This document shows positions 31,874-40,375 of a stretch of DNA of 40,454 nucleotides, in pieces. The notes below the pieces were generated by a model. The model was not told the DNA's origin. It saw nothing but the letters and a program-made list of their open reading frames with translations, and searched no databases. Numbering within the stretch: the stretch's first letter is position 1; every line of letters starts with the position of its first letter. Origin of the DNA: Oceanobacillus sp. Castelsardo (GTDB lineage: Bacteria > Bacillota > Bacilli > Bacillales > Amphibacillaceae). The stretch covers positions 45,846 through 86,299 of the forward strand of contig NZ_LYCS01000013.1 in NCBI RefSeq assembly GCF_001659985.1, written 5' to 3'. Position numbers and translations under genes: made by a program.

Positions 31874-34147
31874 TTAAGTAAAATAATCCTTTACCCCATC
31901 TTTTAACCATTTCGCTGTCAATGTTTTTGAATGTAACATCTTTTCCGGTGTACCTTCAAATATAATATGTCCGCCTTGCTTGCCTCCCCCTGGACCCAAT
32001 TCTATTACCCAGTCACTCGCTGTTATAAAGTCAAGATTGTGTTCGATTATGATAACTGAATTACCTTTATTTACAAGAGTTTGAAATATACTTAAAAGTT
32101 TCTCATTATCTTTTGTATGCAACCCTAGGGATGGCTCGTCTAATAAGTAGATTTGTCCTTCTTTTTGTAAGTGGCTTGCAAGTTTTAGGCGTTGACTTTC
32201 TCCCCCACTTAAAGAACTTGTCGTCTGCCCTAAAGTGAGATAGCCTAATCCTACATCCTTTAACGTATTCACTCTTTTTATGATCCTCGGCATTTTAAAA
32301 TAGTTGACAGCCTCGTCTATAGTTAAATCTAAAATCTCTACTATATTTTTATCTTGATGTCGATATAGTAGTGCTTCATCTGAATATCTCGTACCGCCAC
32401 AAGCTTCACAGGGAACAGTCACCGGATCCGCAAATGCTACTTCTGGCGTTATAATTCCTTTCCCTTTACAAATAGGACATGCTCCTAGGGAATTAAAGCT
32501 GAACAAACCCGCTGGTTGTCCTGTGCTTCCCGCAAATATGGTGCGAATATCATCCATTATTCCCATATATGTGGCCAATGTCGAACGGTTAGAAATTCCT
32601 ATGCTGCCTTGCCCTACCATTATGGTTTCTGGATACCTTCCTATGAATGCTTCCATCATTAACGTGCTTTTACCTGAACCGGATACTCCACAAATGGAGA
32701 CTAAGACATTTTTAGGAATAGTTACACTTATATTTTTTAAGTTATGGTTACTTGCATTTTTTACAGCAAAGTAACCTTTTATGTCCCTTGTTTTTTTATT
32801 TATTTTTAGCTTATGGTTAAGCGTTGTTACAGAGTTTTTTAGCCCTTCTAATTTTCCTTGATAGACAACTTCTCCCCCATTCACACCCGCTCCCGGTCCC
32901 ATCTCTATTATTTCATCCGCTACTTTTATTACCGATAGATCGTGTTCGATGACAATTACAGTATTATGTTGGGATTTTAAGCCTTTCAGCATCTGTATTA
33001 ACATATTCACTTCTTCTGGATGAAGCCCTGCACTTGGTTCATCGAAAATGTAGGTGATATTGTTTAGACTGCTTCCTAAATGACGAGCGATTTTCACCCT
33101 CTGAGCTTCACCACCAGACAATGTGTCCATTTTTCTTGATAGACTCAAATAACCTAATCCCATTTCAACCAGTTGTTTAATAGGTGGAAGTGATTGTCGT
33201 GCTATTGATTCTCCCGTAGAATCTTTTATTTTTTTCAGTTCTTCTAGTAATCCAGTAAGCTCTAATTGATCGTATTCTGCAATATTTAAGCCATTTATTC
33301 TACATTCTAATACCTTTGGGTTTAAGCCTGAACCTTGGCAAGTTGGGCATAAAAATCGCGTTGAAACTGCTAAGACATCATCTTGGGATACTTCTTTTAA
33401 CTTGGAGATATCTCTATTGATGTAAAGGCGCGTAAATCTGGGAAATAGCCCGTCCCACTCATGATCTTGAGGCCCGTTTTTTGTGTGAAATGGCGCATAT
33501 ACTTTTTCACCTTCCCGCGGACCATACAATAACAGATGGCGTTTTTCTTCGGTGTAGTCCTTTATCGGTTGATCTGGATCAAATAATCCGCCAGTTATCA
33601 TCCATCTTCCTTGCCATCCTGAAGGCGACAATGGCTTAAATTTTACAGCATATTCCCGAAGTGACTTATCGAAATCAATCATCTTATTTAGATCCGGCGC
33701 AATTACTTCCCCAAATCCGTTACATTCCGTACATCTACCAAAGGAACTCTGTCGCGAAAAATCGTTGGCAGAACCTATTGGCGGATTTCCTATTCGTGAG
33801 AACAAAAGTCTAATTAATGGATTAATATCCATATAGGTGCCGACTGTTGAACGGGAATTACCACCTATAGGTCTTTGCTCAACTACGACAACCGGGCTTA
33901 AATTTTTCATAAGATTGGCATGAGGTCTTTCGTACCTTGGCATTTGATTTCTAACATAGAGAGGATAGTTCAAAGTCATTTGTCTTCTACTTTCTGTTGC
34001 CAATGTATCAAAAACAACGGAACTCTTTCCCGAGCCCGAAAGACCAGTAAATACGGTGATTTTTTCTTTTGGTATGTTTAAATCAACATTCTTTAAATTA
34101 TTTTCTTTTAATCCTCTCAAAATAATCTCATCTATTATTTCTGACAT
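31874..34147 (-). CDS. UvrA-like ABC ATPase, short class II form
   Basis: A 757-residue protein with two ABC ATPase cassettes of the UvrA type: Walker A GLSGSGKSS near residue 34 and GVSGSGKST near 490, signatures LSGGEAQRVKIA and LSGGESQRLKLA, and Walker B FDEPSAGLHPEE and LLDEPSLGLH. Zinc-type CxxC pairs are kept (CTECNGFG, CPTCQGSG, CPICKGKG, CEACGGTR). Canonical UvrA has about 940-960 residues; the missing part corresponds to the UvrB-binding and insertion domains, as in UvrA2/DrrC-like proteins that are linked to drug or DNA-ligand tolerance. uvrB and uvrC are not nearby. GAAGGGGT precedes ATG 34147. Confidence 0.9.
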   Translation of the reverse strand: MSEIIDEIILRGLKENNLKNVDLNIPKEKITVFTGLSGSGKSSVVFDTLATESRRQMTLNYPLYVRNQMPRYERPHANLMKNLSPVVVVEQRPIGGNSRSTVGTYMDINPLIRLLFSRIGNPPIGSANDFSRQSSFGRCTECNGFGEVIAPDLNKMIDFDKSLREYAVKFKPLSPSGWQGRWMITGGLFDPDQPIKDYTEEKRHLLLYGPREGEKVYAPFHTKNGPQDHEWDGLFPRFTRLYINRDISKLKEVSQDDVLAVSTRFLCPTCQGSGLNPKVLECRINGLNIAEYDQLELTGLLEELKKIKDSTGESIARQSLPPIKQLVEMGLGYLSLSRKMDTLSGGEAQRVKIARHLGSSLNNITYIFDEPSAGLHPEEVNMLIQMLKGLKSQHNTVIVIEHDLSVIKVADEIIEMGPGAGVNGGEVVYQGKLEGLKNSVTTLNHKLKINKKTRDIKGYFAVKNASNHNLKNISVTIPKNVLVSICGVSGSGKSTLMMEAFIGRYPETIMVGQGSIGISNRSTLATYMGIMDDIRTIFAGSTGQPAGLFSFNSLGACPICKGKGIITPEVAFADPVTVPCEACGGTRYSDEALLYRHQDKNIVEILDLTIDEAVNYFKMPRIIKRVNTLKDVGLGYLTLGQTTSSLSGGESQRLKLASHLQKEGQIYLLDEPSLGLHTKDNEKLLSIFQTLVNKGNSVIIIEHNLDFITASDWVIELGPGGGKQGGHIIFEGTPEKMLHSKTLTAKWLKDGVKDYFT

Positions 34148-34510
34148 TTTGTTACCCCTTCTGATTCTTTTTATACCTTAAAAGCCTAAAGCTTGATTCA
34201 ATTAGTGGCTTGAATAAAGTCTTGCATTCTCCCTTTGCCTTTTCAAATTACTTGTCCCATTTTACAAAACTCTCTTAATATACAAATAATAGAGTTTAGT
34301 GAAATAATCAAGCGAAAAACCAGATAGTATAGGATTTCTCTGTTTTTTAACTACTCGCAATCATCGTCATCTAGTTTCGAGCGGTGTGGGATGCTGGTGG
34401 GATCGGATACTTTGCGGTAAAGCTGAAGTTTATTGCTCGAGGATTATAATAGAATAAGTAATCGTAATAAGTTTTACCCAAGACAAGCAAAAATCAACCA
34501 AGGAAGAAGC
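34148..34510. other. Gene-free region upstream of the uvrA-like gene
   Basis: Between the uvrA-like start and the 52-bp array, 363 bases hold no supported gene. A GC-richer patch at about 34375-34440 (GAGCGGTGTGGGATGCTGGT) has a short open stretch on the plus strand without a ribosome site and may be debris. The uvrA-like promoter should lie within the first 150 bases; no clear -35/-10 pair was chosen. Confidence 0.4.
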
Positions 34511-34822
34511 TATCTCGGTTGACTTGACAGGAAATGCGGTAGGAGTCTACCGTGACTGGCCTTATCTCGGTTGACTTGACGGAAAATGCGGTAGGAGTCT
34601 ACCGTGACAGACCTTATCTCGGTCGACTTGACTGGAAATGCGGTAGGAGTCTACCGTGACTGGCCTTATCTCGGTTGACTTGACGGAAAATGCGGTAGGA
34701 GTCTACCGTGACTGGCCCTATCTCGGTTGACTTGAGGGAAAATGCAGCAGGAGTCTACCGTGACTGGCCTTGTCTCGGTTGACTTGACTAAAATGCAGCA
34801 GGAGTCTACCGTGATAAAGGAA
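34511..34822. repeat. Tandem array, six 52-bp units with a CGGTAG/CTACCG dyad
   Basis: Units start at 34511, 34563, 34615, 34667, 34719 and 34771, exactly 52 bp apart. Each reads TATCTCGGTTGACTTGACGG, four or so variable bases, then TGCGGTAGGAGTCTACCGTG and a short linker. CGGTAG-GAGT-CTACCG is a perfect 6-bp stem with a four-base loop in units 1-4. Units 5 and 6 read GCAGCAGGAGTCTACCG and lose the stem. Sequence identity between units is very high, which suggests recent amplification. No unique spacers are present. Confidence 0.92.
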
Positions 34823-34926
34823 ATCCTGACAGACCTCAAGAGAAAACAGTGTAATTATCAAGAAATCCACCCAAAATATCTGTAATAGTTAAATAACTGT
34901 ACATTCTTATACAATCGTCAAAAAAG

Positions 34927-34966
34927 ACCCGGAAATCGAAAATGTTTATTTTCGCGAAAACCGGGT
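34927..34966. repeat. Hairpin element related to the dispersed CCCGGG family
   Basis: ACCCGG and CCGGGT form outer arms; inside, CGAAAAT and ATTTTCG form a second stem with loop GTTT. The plus-strand copy is preceded by a run of A, so on the minus strand it has a T run and may act as a terminator. The inner AAATCGAAAATGTTTATTTT is shared with the element at 39911 (AAATCGGAAATGTTTATTTT). Confidence 0.6.
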
Positions 34967-35145
34967 TTGTTCCATTGCTATAAGTCACAGGATTCATAAT
35001 GCCAAAATCCCCGAATGATTTAAGTTCTTCTCTCCTACTAATATTTCACGCTATTTTTCTCTTCATCAGAGGTTAAATATTTTAAAAATAATAATCTCCT
35101 ATTTACGTACGTAAACTCTAACTTATTGGAGGCACCTAAACCTAA

Positions 35146-36126
35146 CTATTCCTCCGTCCCCTCAACATTCTTTTCCCAATAGTTATCGAGCATTGCCCGT
35201 ACTTCATCTGTTGATTCCGTAGTCATCAATTGATTTCTTAATTCACTTGCCCCTCGAAATCCTTTGACATATATTTTAAAAAAGCGACGAAGAGGTCTAA
35301 ATGGACGTGGCTCTAATTTCGAATACTTGTCAAAGAGATCCAGCTGTAACCTTAATAGTTCAAGCAATTCCTTACTACTATGCTCTTTCGGCTCTTTTTC
35401 AAAGGCAAATGGATTTTTAAACACACCACGTCCAATCATAACCCCATCCACACCGTACTCTTGGGCGAGCTTCAATCCGGTTTGACGGTCGGGAATATCT
35501 CCATTAATCGTCAATAGTGTATCTGGTGCCACCTCATCGCGAAGTTTCTTAATCTCCGGAATCAATTCCCAATGAGCATCCACGTTACTCATTTCCTTTT
35601 TTGTACGTAGATGAATAGAAAGATTAACGATATCTTGTTTCAATACGTGTGTTAACCAATCGCGCCATTCATCTACATTCGTGTAACCGAGCCTAGTCTT
35701 CACACTTACCGGCAATCCACCTGCTTTTGCTGCTTGAATTAGATCTGCTGCAACTTCAGGACGACGAATGAGGCCGCATCCCTTCCCTTTCGGCGCCACA
35801 TTAGGTGCAGGACAACCCATATTGATATCTATACCTTTAAATCCCTGTTTAGCCATACCAATACTCATTTGCCTAAAGTATTCGGGCTTATCTCCCCATA
35901 TATGAGCCACAATTGGTTGTTCATCTTCTGTAAAAGTTAAACGCCCACGCACACTCTGCATTCCCTCTGGGTGACAATAACTCTCCGTGTTTGTAAACTC
36001 TGTAAAAAATACATCAGGTCTAGCTGCTTCACTAATTACATGGCGGAAAATAACATTCGTCACATCCTCCATAGGTGCTAGTACAAAAAATGGCTTAGGT
36101 AAATTATGCCAAAAGTTATCTGTCAT
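35146..36126 (-). CDS. tRNA-dihydrouridine synthase
   Basis: An FMN enzyme that reduces uridine in the tRNA D-arm. From ATG 36126 ([20 protein letters not shown]) it has about 326 residues; an upstream in-frame TTG (36138) abuts the ribosome site and is less likely. The motifs are [39 protein letters not shown] (catalytic cysteine in NMGCP), [27 protein letters not shown] and [15 protein letters not shown] (FMN phosphate loop). The long insertion after GCP and the C-terminal helical domain fit the DusB/DusC-like group of Bacillus; which dus paralogue it is cannot be fixed. It stands alone. Confidence 0.92.
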   Translation of the reverse strand: MTDNFWHNLPKPFFVLAPMEDVTNVIFRHVISEAARPDVFFTEFTNTESYCHPEGMQSVRGRLTFTEDEQPIVAHIWGDKPEYFRQMSIGMAKQGFKGIDINMGCPAPNVAPKGKGCGLIRRPEVAADLIQAAKAGGLPVSVKTRLGYTNVDEWRDWLTHVLKQDIVNLSIHLRTKKEMSNVDAHWELIPEIKKLRDEVAPDTLLTINGDIPDRQTGLKLAQEYGVDGVMIGRGVFKNPFAFEKEPKEHSSKELLELLRLQLDLFDKYSKLEPRPFRPLRRFFKIYVKGFRGASELRNQLMTTESTDEVRAMLDNYWEKNVEGTEE

Positions 36127-36455
36127 ATATAAACTCAAATCCTCTCATTATGGGACATCAGGTCAAATTCTTGCTGCAAAATTAAAAAGCAAAAATGTCC
36201 CTACTTCTTTTTCACTTATATCATGCTTAACCACTTTTTATCAAACTATAGTAAATTTTGCTCATTAGACATTTTATTATTAAAAATTAAAAAGTGCAAA
36301 GGTGATTGAGTAAGAGGAAGTAATTTGTGATTGGGGGAAATGGTTATTTTAGTTAGAAATAAAGGTGATCACTGAATGAGCTATTAAAAATCTATTATTA
36401 GGCATAAAGAAAAAGACTGAATCACACTACTGGATTCAGTCCAAAACATCGATAC
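36127..36455. other. Gene-free region between dus and the lipoprotein gene
   Basis: Apart from the terminator at 36415-36441, these bases hold no supported gene, repeat or known motif. The dus promoter is expected in the left part. Confidence 0.45.
36415..36441 (-). terminator. Terminator of the DUF3298 lipoprotein gene
   Basis: A perfect 9-bp stem, GACTGAATC / GATTCAGTC, with a nine-base loop, followed on the minus strand by TTTTTCTTT. It begins 15 bases after the stop codon at 36456. Confidence 0.88.
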
Positions 36456-37724
36456 CTATTTAAATTTTACAGTTTCTAAAATCGTAACCCGATCATCCTG
36501 GGCCATTTTCGCATATTGATTACCTGTTTCTAAATAGGGCTCTTCGTATAACGGAAGGGGCATCTCGCCAATCATTCCATAAGCGAGTGATACGCCATTT
36601 CCTTCTGCAACAAAGTCTTGAAAGCCCTCTCCCTGCTTATAGAAAGCTTTAGCTTCTTGTTCGGACACACCTTCAAGTACATCAATAAAAAATACGTCTC
36701 CTATGTACTTTCCGTCTTCTACCATGCTGACCGCAAGCACTTTCGATGGTTCTACTGGTGCAAAATGATATTCCGTTATGGATGTTTCATGTACAAGATA
36801 ACTATCTTTCCATGATTCAGGAAATGTTAAAGAAAAGCCATAATCCTCATCCGTATACTGTAAGGTTGATGCAGGTTCTACAGAATCACCAAACTCATAT
36901 GTTACCGTTCCAGCTTTTTGATAATCATCTTCTGCTGTTCTCATATAACTTTCCACTTCATCCCATGTTAGTTCAATACCAACAATTCCCTCTGCATTGG
37001 GCATAATACTGGGATATTGCTTATAAAAGGTAATCGAATCATCTGTTAGTGTAAAGGATGAATAATACTTTTCATCGGGCGTAGTTTCTTTTTCTACAGC
37101 ATCTTTATAACGCTCGGTTACAGGTTCATCCCGATACTGAGCAAACCTCTCGTCATTAATGAGTTTTTGAGCTAGCAAATCAGCTATTACCTCTAAAGAC
37201 GTAGAATGTTCTTCTAAGACATCATCTAACGTAATCAGACGTTCATTCTTCAAATCAAAATTTATTGTGTAACTTAAAGGAAACCCTCCACCATGATAGA
37301 ATCGACCATCAAAGTAAATAGAAACAATATTTTCAGTAATTATCGGCTCAGCAAAAGTTATATTATAAGAGTAAGAATCTGTAAATCCATCCTGACGATA
37401 ACTTTCCGCTTGTTCCTGTTGTCCTTTAAAATCCTCTTCATTTCGAACAGAGATAATTTCATCTAAAGGGGCAAACCCGAATTTTGGATACTCAATCGTA
37501 ATATCATGACTCTCTTTCAAATCTTCTAATACAATAGTTTCATAGTTTTTTAATTTGCTAACTAAATCTTCCTCTACCTCTTCCTCATTTTCAACCTTGA
37601 TTTCCTCTTCGGCTTCAACTTTATTTTCATCCACTTCTGCATTAGTTGGTGTTTCATTACTATTGCAACCACTTATTAGAAGCAAAATAAAAGCAAGTGA
37701 TAAAATAGGTGCTAAAAACTTCAT
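36456..37724 (-). CDS. Lipoprotein with RsiV-like DUF3298 domain
   Basis: A 422-residue exported protein. The signal peptide ends in lipobox LISGC (Cys20), followed by a very acidic linker (about residues 25-55, rich in EEE). The middle part resembles the DUF4163/DUF3298 region of RsiV and PdaC: FAEPIITENIVSIYFDGRFY, NFDLKNERLITLDDVLEE, and FTLTDDSITFYKQYPSIMPN with ELTWDEVESYM. The last 110 residues (YTDEDYGFSLTFPESWKDSY onward) form a second domain seen in other Bacillus lipoproteins. There is no sigma factor gene beside it, so a role as anti-sigma factor is unlikely. GGAGG precedes ATG 37724. Confidence 0.82.
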   Translation of the reverse strand: MKFLAPILSLAFILLLISGCNSNETPTNAEVDENKVEAEEEIKVENEEEVEEDLVSKLKNYETIVLEDLKESHDITIEYPKFGFAPLDEIISVRNEEDFKGQQEQAESYRQDGFTDSYSYNITFAEPIITENIVSIYFDGRFYHGGGFPLSYTINFDLKNERLITLDDVLEEHSTSLEVIADLLAQKLINDERFAQYRDEPVTERYKDAVEKETTPDEKYYSSFTLTDDSITFYKQYPSIMPNAEGIVGIELTWDEVESYMRTAEDDYQKAGTVTYEFGDSVEPASTLQYTDEDYGFSLTFPESWKDSYLVHETSITEYHFAPVEPSKVLAVSMVEDGKYIGDVFFIDVLEGVSEQEAKAFYKQGEGFQDFVAEGNGVSLAYGMIGEMPLPLYEEPYLETGNQYAKMAQDDRVTILETVKFK

Positions 37725-38182
37725 GCTGTTTCCTCCAGTATATTTTCGATTACATCCTTTTCTATAATTTATAGCTTAGGCTATACAACATACATTTAAC
37801 TCTTTACAGGACTAAATCACCACTTGATCTAGACTAGGTATATTTTACCACAAAATTACTATTAGGTAAGAATGGAAAATAATGGGGGAAAGTTCTTTGT
37901 AGCATGTTTTAACTTTTAAATCTAGAAAACAAACGCTGTATTACAAAATATTTATAGTCACCGACCCCGTTCAACTTGAGGCCATTTAATTTATATTGAT
38001 TTGTTTTTGAAAAAGCATAAAGAAATCCCGGGCTCTTATTGATTGTAACCCGAGAAACTATTGGATCAGACACCGAAGTCGGTAATGTTTATTTTAACTA
38101 CGGATCGTTTGTTTTATTAGACACAGTAGAGTAAAGAGATATAGAGATAAGAAGATTTCAGTAAAATTTTATGAAACGTTAT
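37725..38182. other. Gene-free region containing one dispersed hairpin repeat
   Basis: 458 bases with no supported gene. It contains the lipoprotein gene's upstream region and the repeat at 38022-38100. The remaining sequence shows nothing recognised. Confidence 0.45.
38022..38100. repeat. Dispersed CCCGGG-hairpin repeat, copy 1
   Basis: Begins GAAATCCCGGG, has an arm-like CCCGAG (38049-38054), then GAAACTATTGGATCAG and GAAGTCGGTAATGTTTATTT. The order and wording match the copies at 39911 and 40376. Arms CCCGGG/CCCGAG pair with one G-T; an A-rich run precedes, so it may work as a leftward terminator. Confidence 0.65.
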
Positions 38183-38345
38183 TTATTCTGTTTCTGCAAA
38201 TTGCTTAATCTGTTCCCCTATTTCATCATGAACACGCTGAAATACTTTCCATATTTCTCCTTACGTAACAAAGGCTTTGCCTGGATCATCGAAGCCTCAA
38301 TGTTTTCATTTTACGTGTATCATATCAATTATTTCATCGTCTTTC
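38183..38345 (-). pseudogene. Relic of thioredoxin-type arsenate reductase (arsC), C-terminal part
   Basis: Read on the minus strand to TAA 38183, the frame gives HVK*KH*GFDDPGKAFVT* and then GEIWKVFQRVHDEIGEQIKQ, FAETE. This follows the C-terminus of Bacillus ArsC (HVKREHWGFDDP, then FQRVRDEIG and FAETG). Three in-frame stops are present: TGA for the arginine after HVK, TGA for the tryptophan of HWGFDDP, and TAA after FVT. The phosphatase-loop and redox cysteine parts are missing. It is a decayed gene with no function expected. Confidence 0.75.
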
Positions 38346-38374
38346 TCGTAGTATGTGGATTGACTATCAAGCTA

Positions 38375-39238
38375 TCAAATAATATTCGATAGTTCCTCTG
38401 CTGTTTTTGTAATATGTTCATAGGCATCTTTAAGTTCATCAATTGAATCTGAATTTTTAGTTATATTTTCAGTAACTTGCTTTACCATTTCTGCCATAAC
38501 CGTTACTGAATTCAAAATGTGATTTAATTGGCTTGAAATATCTTCAGCTGCATTTTTACTTGTATCTGCCATCTTCCTAACTTCACTAGCAACAACAGAA
38601 AAACCACGTCCATAGTCTCCTGCCCTAGCTGCTTCAATACTTGCATTTAAACCGAGTAAGTTCGATTGGGCTGCTATGTCCTTTACAACAGAAGCCATAG
38701 ATTGAATCTTTTCTACATTTTCTTTTACAACCTTAGATTCACCTACTAGTTTTTTCATGTCGTCCACGGACTTCTGTGAGCCGTTGTGGACTTCATTTGT
38801 ACTTGCTGTCATTTCCTGAACTAAAGCAATAAATTCATCTGAACTGTTTTTTAAGAAAGTTTCTCGAGTGGTTATATCCGTCGCAATCTTAATTACACCT
38901 TCGATATGTCCTTCTTCATTTACCACTGGAGTGTACGTTGCATCCAACCACAATATACTTCCATCTTTATTAACCCGTTCTACTTTATCATGAAAAGCCT
39001 TATTATTACGTAGGTTACTCCAAAAAATATCATAGTTACGGCTATTAGCAAACTCAGATAAACATAATTGTTTATGATTCATATTTTTTAATTCTTCAAC
39101 TTTATATCCAATAACTTGTACGAAATTATTATTAGCCCATAAAATCTTTCCATGCGAATCAAATAAAATCATTGCAAGTGATCGCTCAATGGCGGCAAAC
39201 ATTCCTTCTTGGCTTAAAACATGTTGTTTTGTCGTCAT
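38375..39238 (-). CDS. Soluble PAS-domain chemoreceptor (MCP-like)
   Basis: A 287-residue cytoplasmic protein with no membrane segment. An N-terminal PAS domain (SLAMILFDSHGKILWANNNF, then KVERVNKDGSILWLDATYTP and IKIATDITTRETFL) is followed by a short MCP signalling hairpin. Its tip is AAQSNLLGLNASIEAARAGD and YGRGFSVVASEVRKMADTSK. The receptor is much shorter than a normal MCP, the size of B. subtilis YfmS, and would couple to CheA/CheW from the cytoplasm. ATG 39238 with AGAGG nearby is preferred over the in-frame ATG 39292. Methylation helices are short. Confidence 0.88.
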   Translation of the reverse strand: MTTKQHVLSQEGMFAAIERSLAMILFDSHGKILWANNNFVQVIGYKVEELKNMNHKQLCLSEFANSRNYDIFWSNLRNNKAFHDKVERVNKDGSILWLDATYTPVVNEEGHIEGVIKIATDITTRETFLKNSSDEFIALVQEMTASTNEVHNGSQKSVDDMKKLVGESKVVKENVEKIQSMASVVKDIAAQSNLLGLNASIEAARAGDYGRGFSVVASEVRKMADTSKNAAEDISSQLNHILNSVTVMAEMVKQVTENITKNSDSIDELKDAYEHITKTAEELSNII

Positions 39239-39358
39239 AAGTGTGACCTCTTTTCCTTTTATATAATCGTTTTCGTTTTTTTTATTATTCAATTATCTAA
39301 TTATAAATTTACGCCTGTCTTAATCTCATTACTTCCAAAAAGCTGGAATAAGGTACTT

Positions 39359-39784
39359 TCATGCAAGTACTAGGTCTCGACGTTCTTGATATATTTTTTT
39401 AATTTCATCAGCTTCTACAGGTTTACTAAAGTAATAACCTTGCCCCTCATTACAATCCTGTGATTTAAGGTATAACAGTTGTTGAACTTCACTTTCAATT
39501 CCCTCTGCAAGCACTTTAAATTTAAGGCTTTTCCTCATGTTAATAATGGTGTTTTACAATAACTTCGTCTTCCATGTCTAAATCATGAATAAACGACTTA
39601 TCAATTTTCATGGTATTGACGGGAAATTCTTTTAAATAGCTTAAAGAGGAGTATCCAATTCCAAAATCATCAATGGAAATATGTTCCGAGATTTCTTAGC
39701 TCACGTAAGGTTTTTCTGCACTACCCAATTGAAGGATTGTACCCTCTGTAATCTCTAATTCTAAGTGTATAGGATGTAGATATG
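39359..39784 (-). pseudogene. Relic of an EAL-domain c-di-GMP phosphodiesterase, C-terminal part
   Basis: On the minus strand, pieces of an EAL domain can be joined only by changing frame several times: [40 protein letters not shown] with [37 protein letters not shown], and CNEGQGYYFSKPVEADEIKK before the stop at 39361. Single-base losses lie near AAAAACC (about 39708) and AACATATTTCC (about 39688), and another near AAAACACC (about 39556). The catalytic EAL-motif part is beyond the right end, where similarity stops near 39784. It is inactive. Confidence 0.8.
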
Positions 39785-39910
39785 TCTCCTTTAGAAACAG
39801 AGGAACCAAGAGATTATCGGAGTATTATAATGGAAAAATACAGGAATAGCAAGAAATAGAGCAATAATTTATTTATGAAAAAGATATTGAATTGTATTGG
39901 TTTGGACATA

Positions 39911-40010
39911 AAAAATCCCGGGTTGTTGATGAAAGAAACCCGGGAAATTATTGGATTCAACTCTGAAATCGGAAATGTTTATTTTAATTCGGGAATGTTA
40001 ATTTTAACTA
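39911..40010. repeat. Dispersed CCCGGG-hairpin repeat, copy 2
   Basis: CCCGGG (39917-39922) and CCCGGG (39939-39944) pair perfectly around a 16-base loop, preceded by an A run. Then follow GAAATTATTGGATTCAAC and GAAATCGGAAATGTTTATTT. The last part is itself doubled: TCGGAAATGTTTATTTTAAT is followed directly by TCGGGAATGTTAATTTTAAC. Confidence 0.7.
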
Positions 40011-40030
40011 GACAACTTCCTGTACAACCA

Positions 40031-40197
40031 TAATAAACATCTCCGAAAACCCCACCCCTCCAACCCGCATTCCACCGTTTCAGTTAAAATAAAGTTTTGC
40101 TACGGAACCCCCATTTTCACACTTTTTTGGTTCAAAAATGACCGTTTTTCGGGCCTTTTTCGGCTGTTTTTTCATGGTTTTTTCGGAGTTATAATAG
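40031..40197. repeat. Segment bounded by imperfect inverted repeats (MITE-like)
   Basis: The left end, TAATAAACATCTCCGAAAAC, and the right end, which read on the opposite strand is CTATTATAACTCCGAAAAAA, are complementary over about 16 of 20 positions. The 167-bp segment has no coding capacity and repeats AAAGTTTTGCTA/AGAGTTTTGCTA inside and just outside the right end. A small non-autonomous element is possible; no target duplication was identified. Confidence 0.35.
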
Positions 40198-40375
40198 AGT
40201 TTTGCTAAATAATGGACAGAAGAATTGGAGAGAAAAGAGACCAAGAAGAAAGATAAAAATAGTGGATGGATATTGATTTTTTATGGAAGTTATATTGAGT
40301 TAGACATTGGATAAACCCAGTAATATCAATGGGTTAGGAACATAACTGTATTAAAAAGATATTGAAAAAGTAATG

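Noticed and set aside
38171..38392. A 73-residue membrane-like protein on the plus strand
   Set aside because: It is antisense to the arsC relic and overlaps the chemoreceptor 3' end; hydrophobicity comes from T-rich antisense codons.
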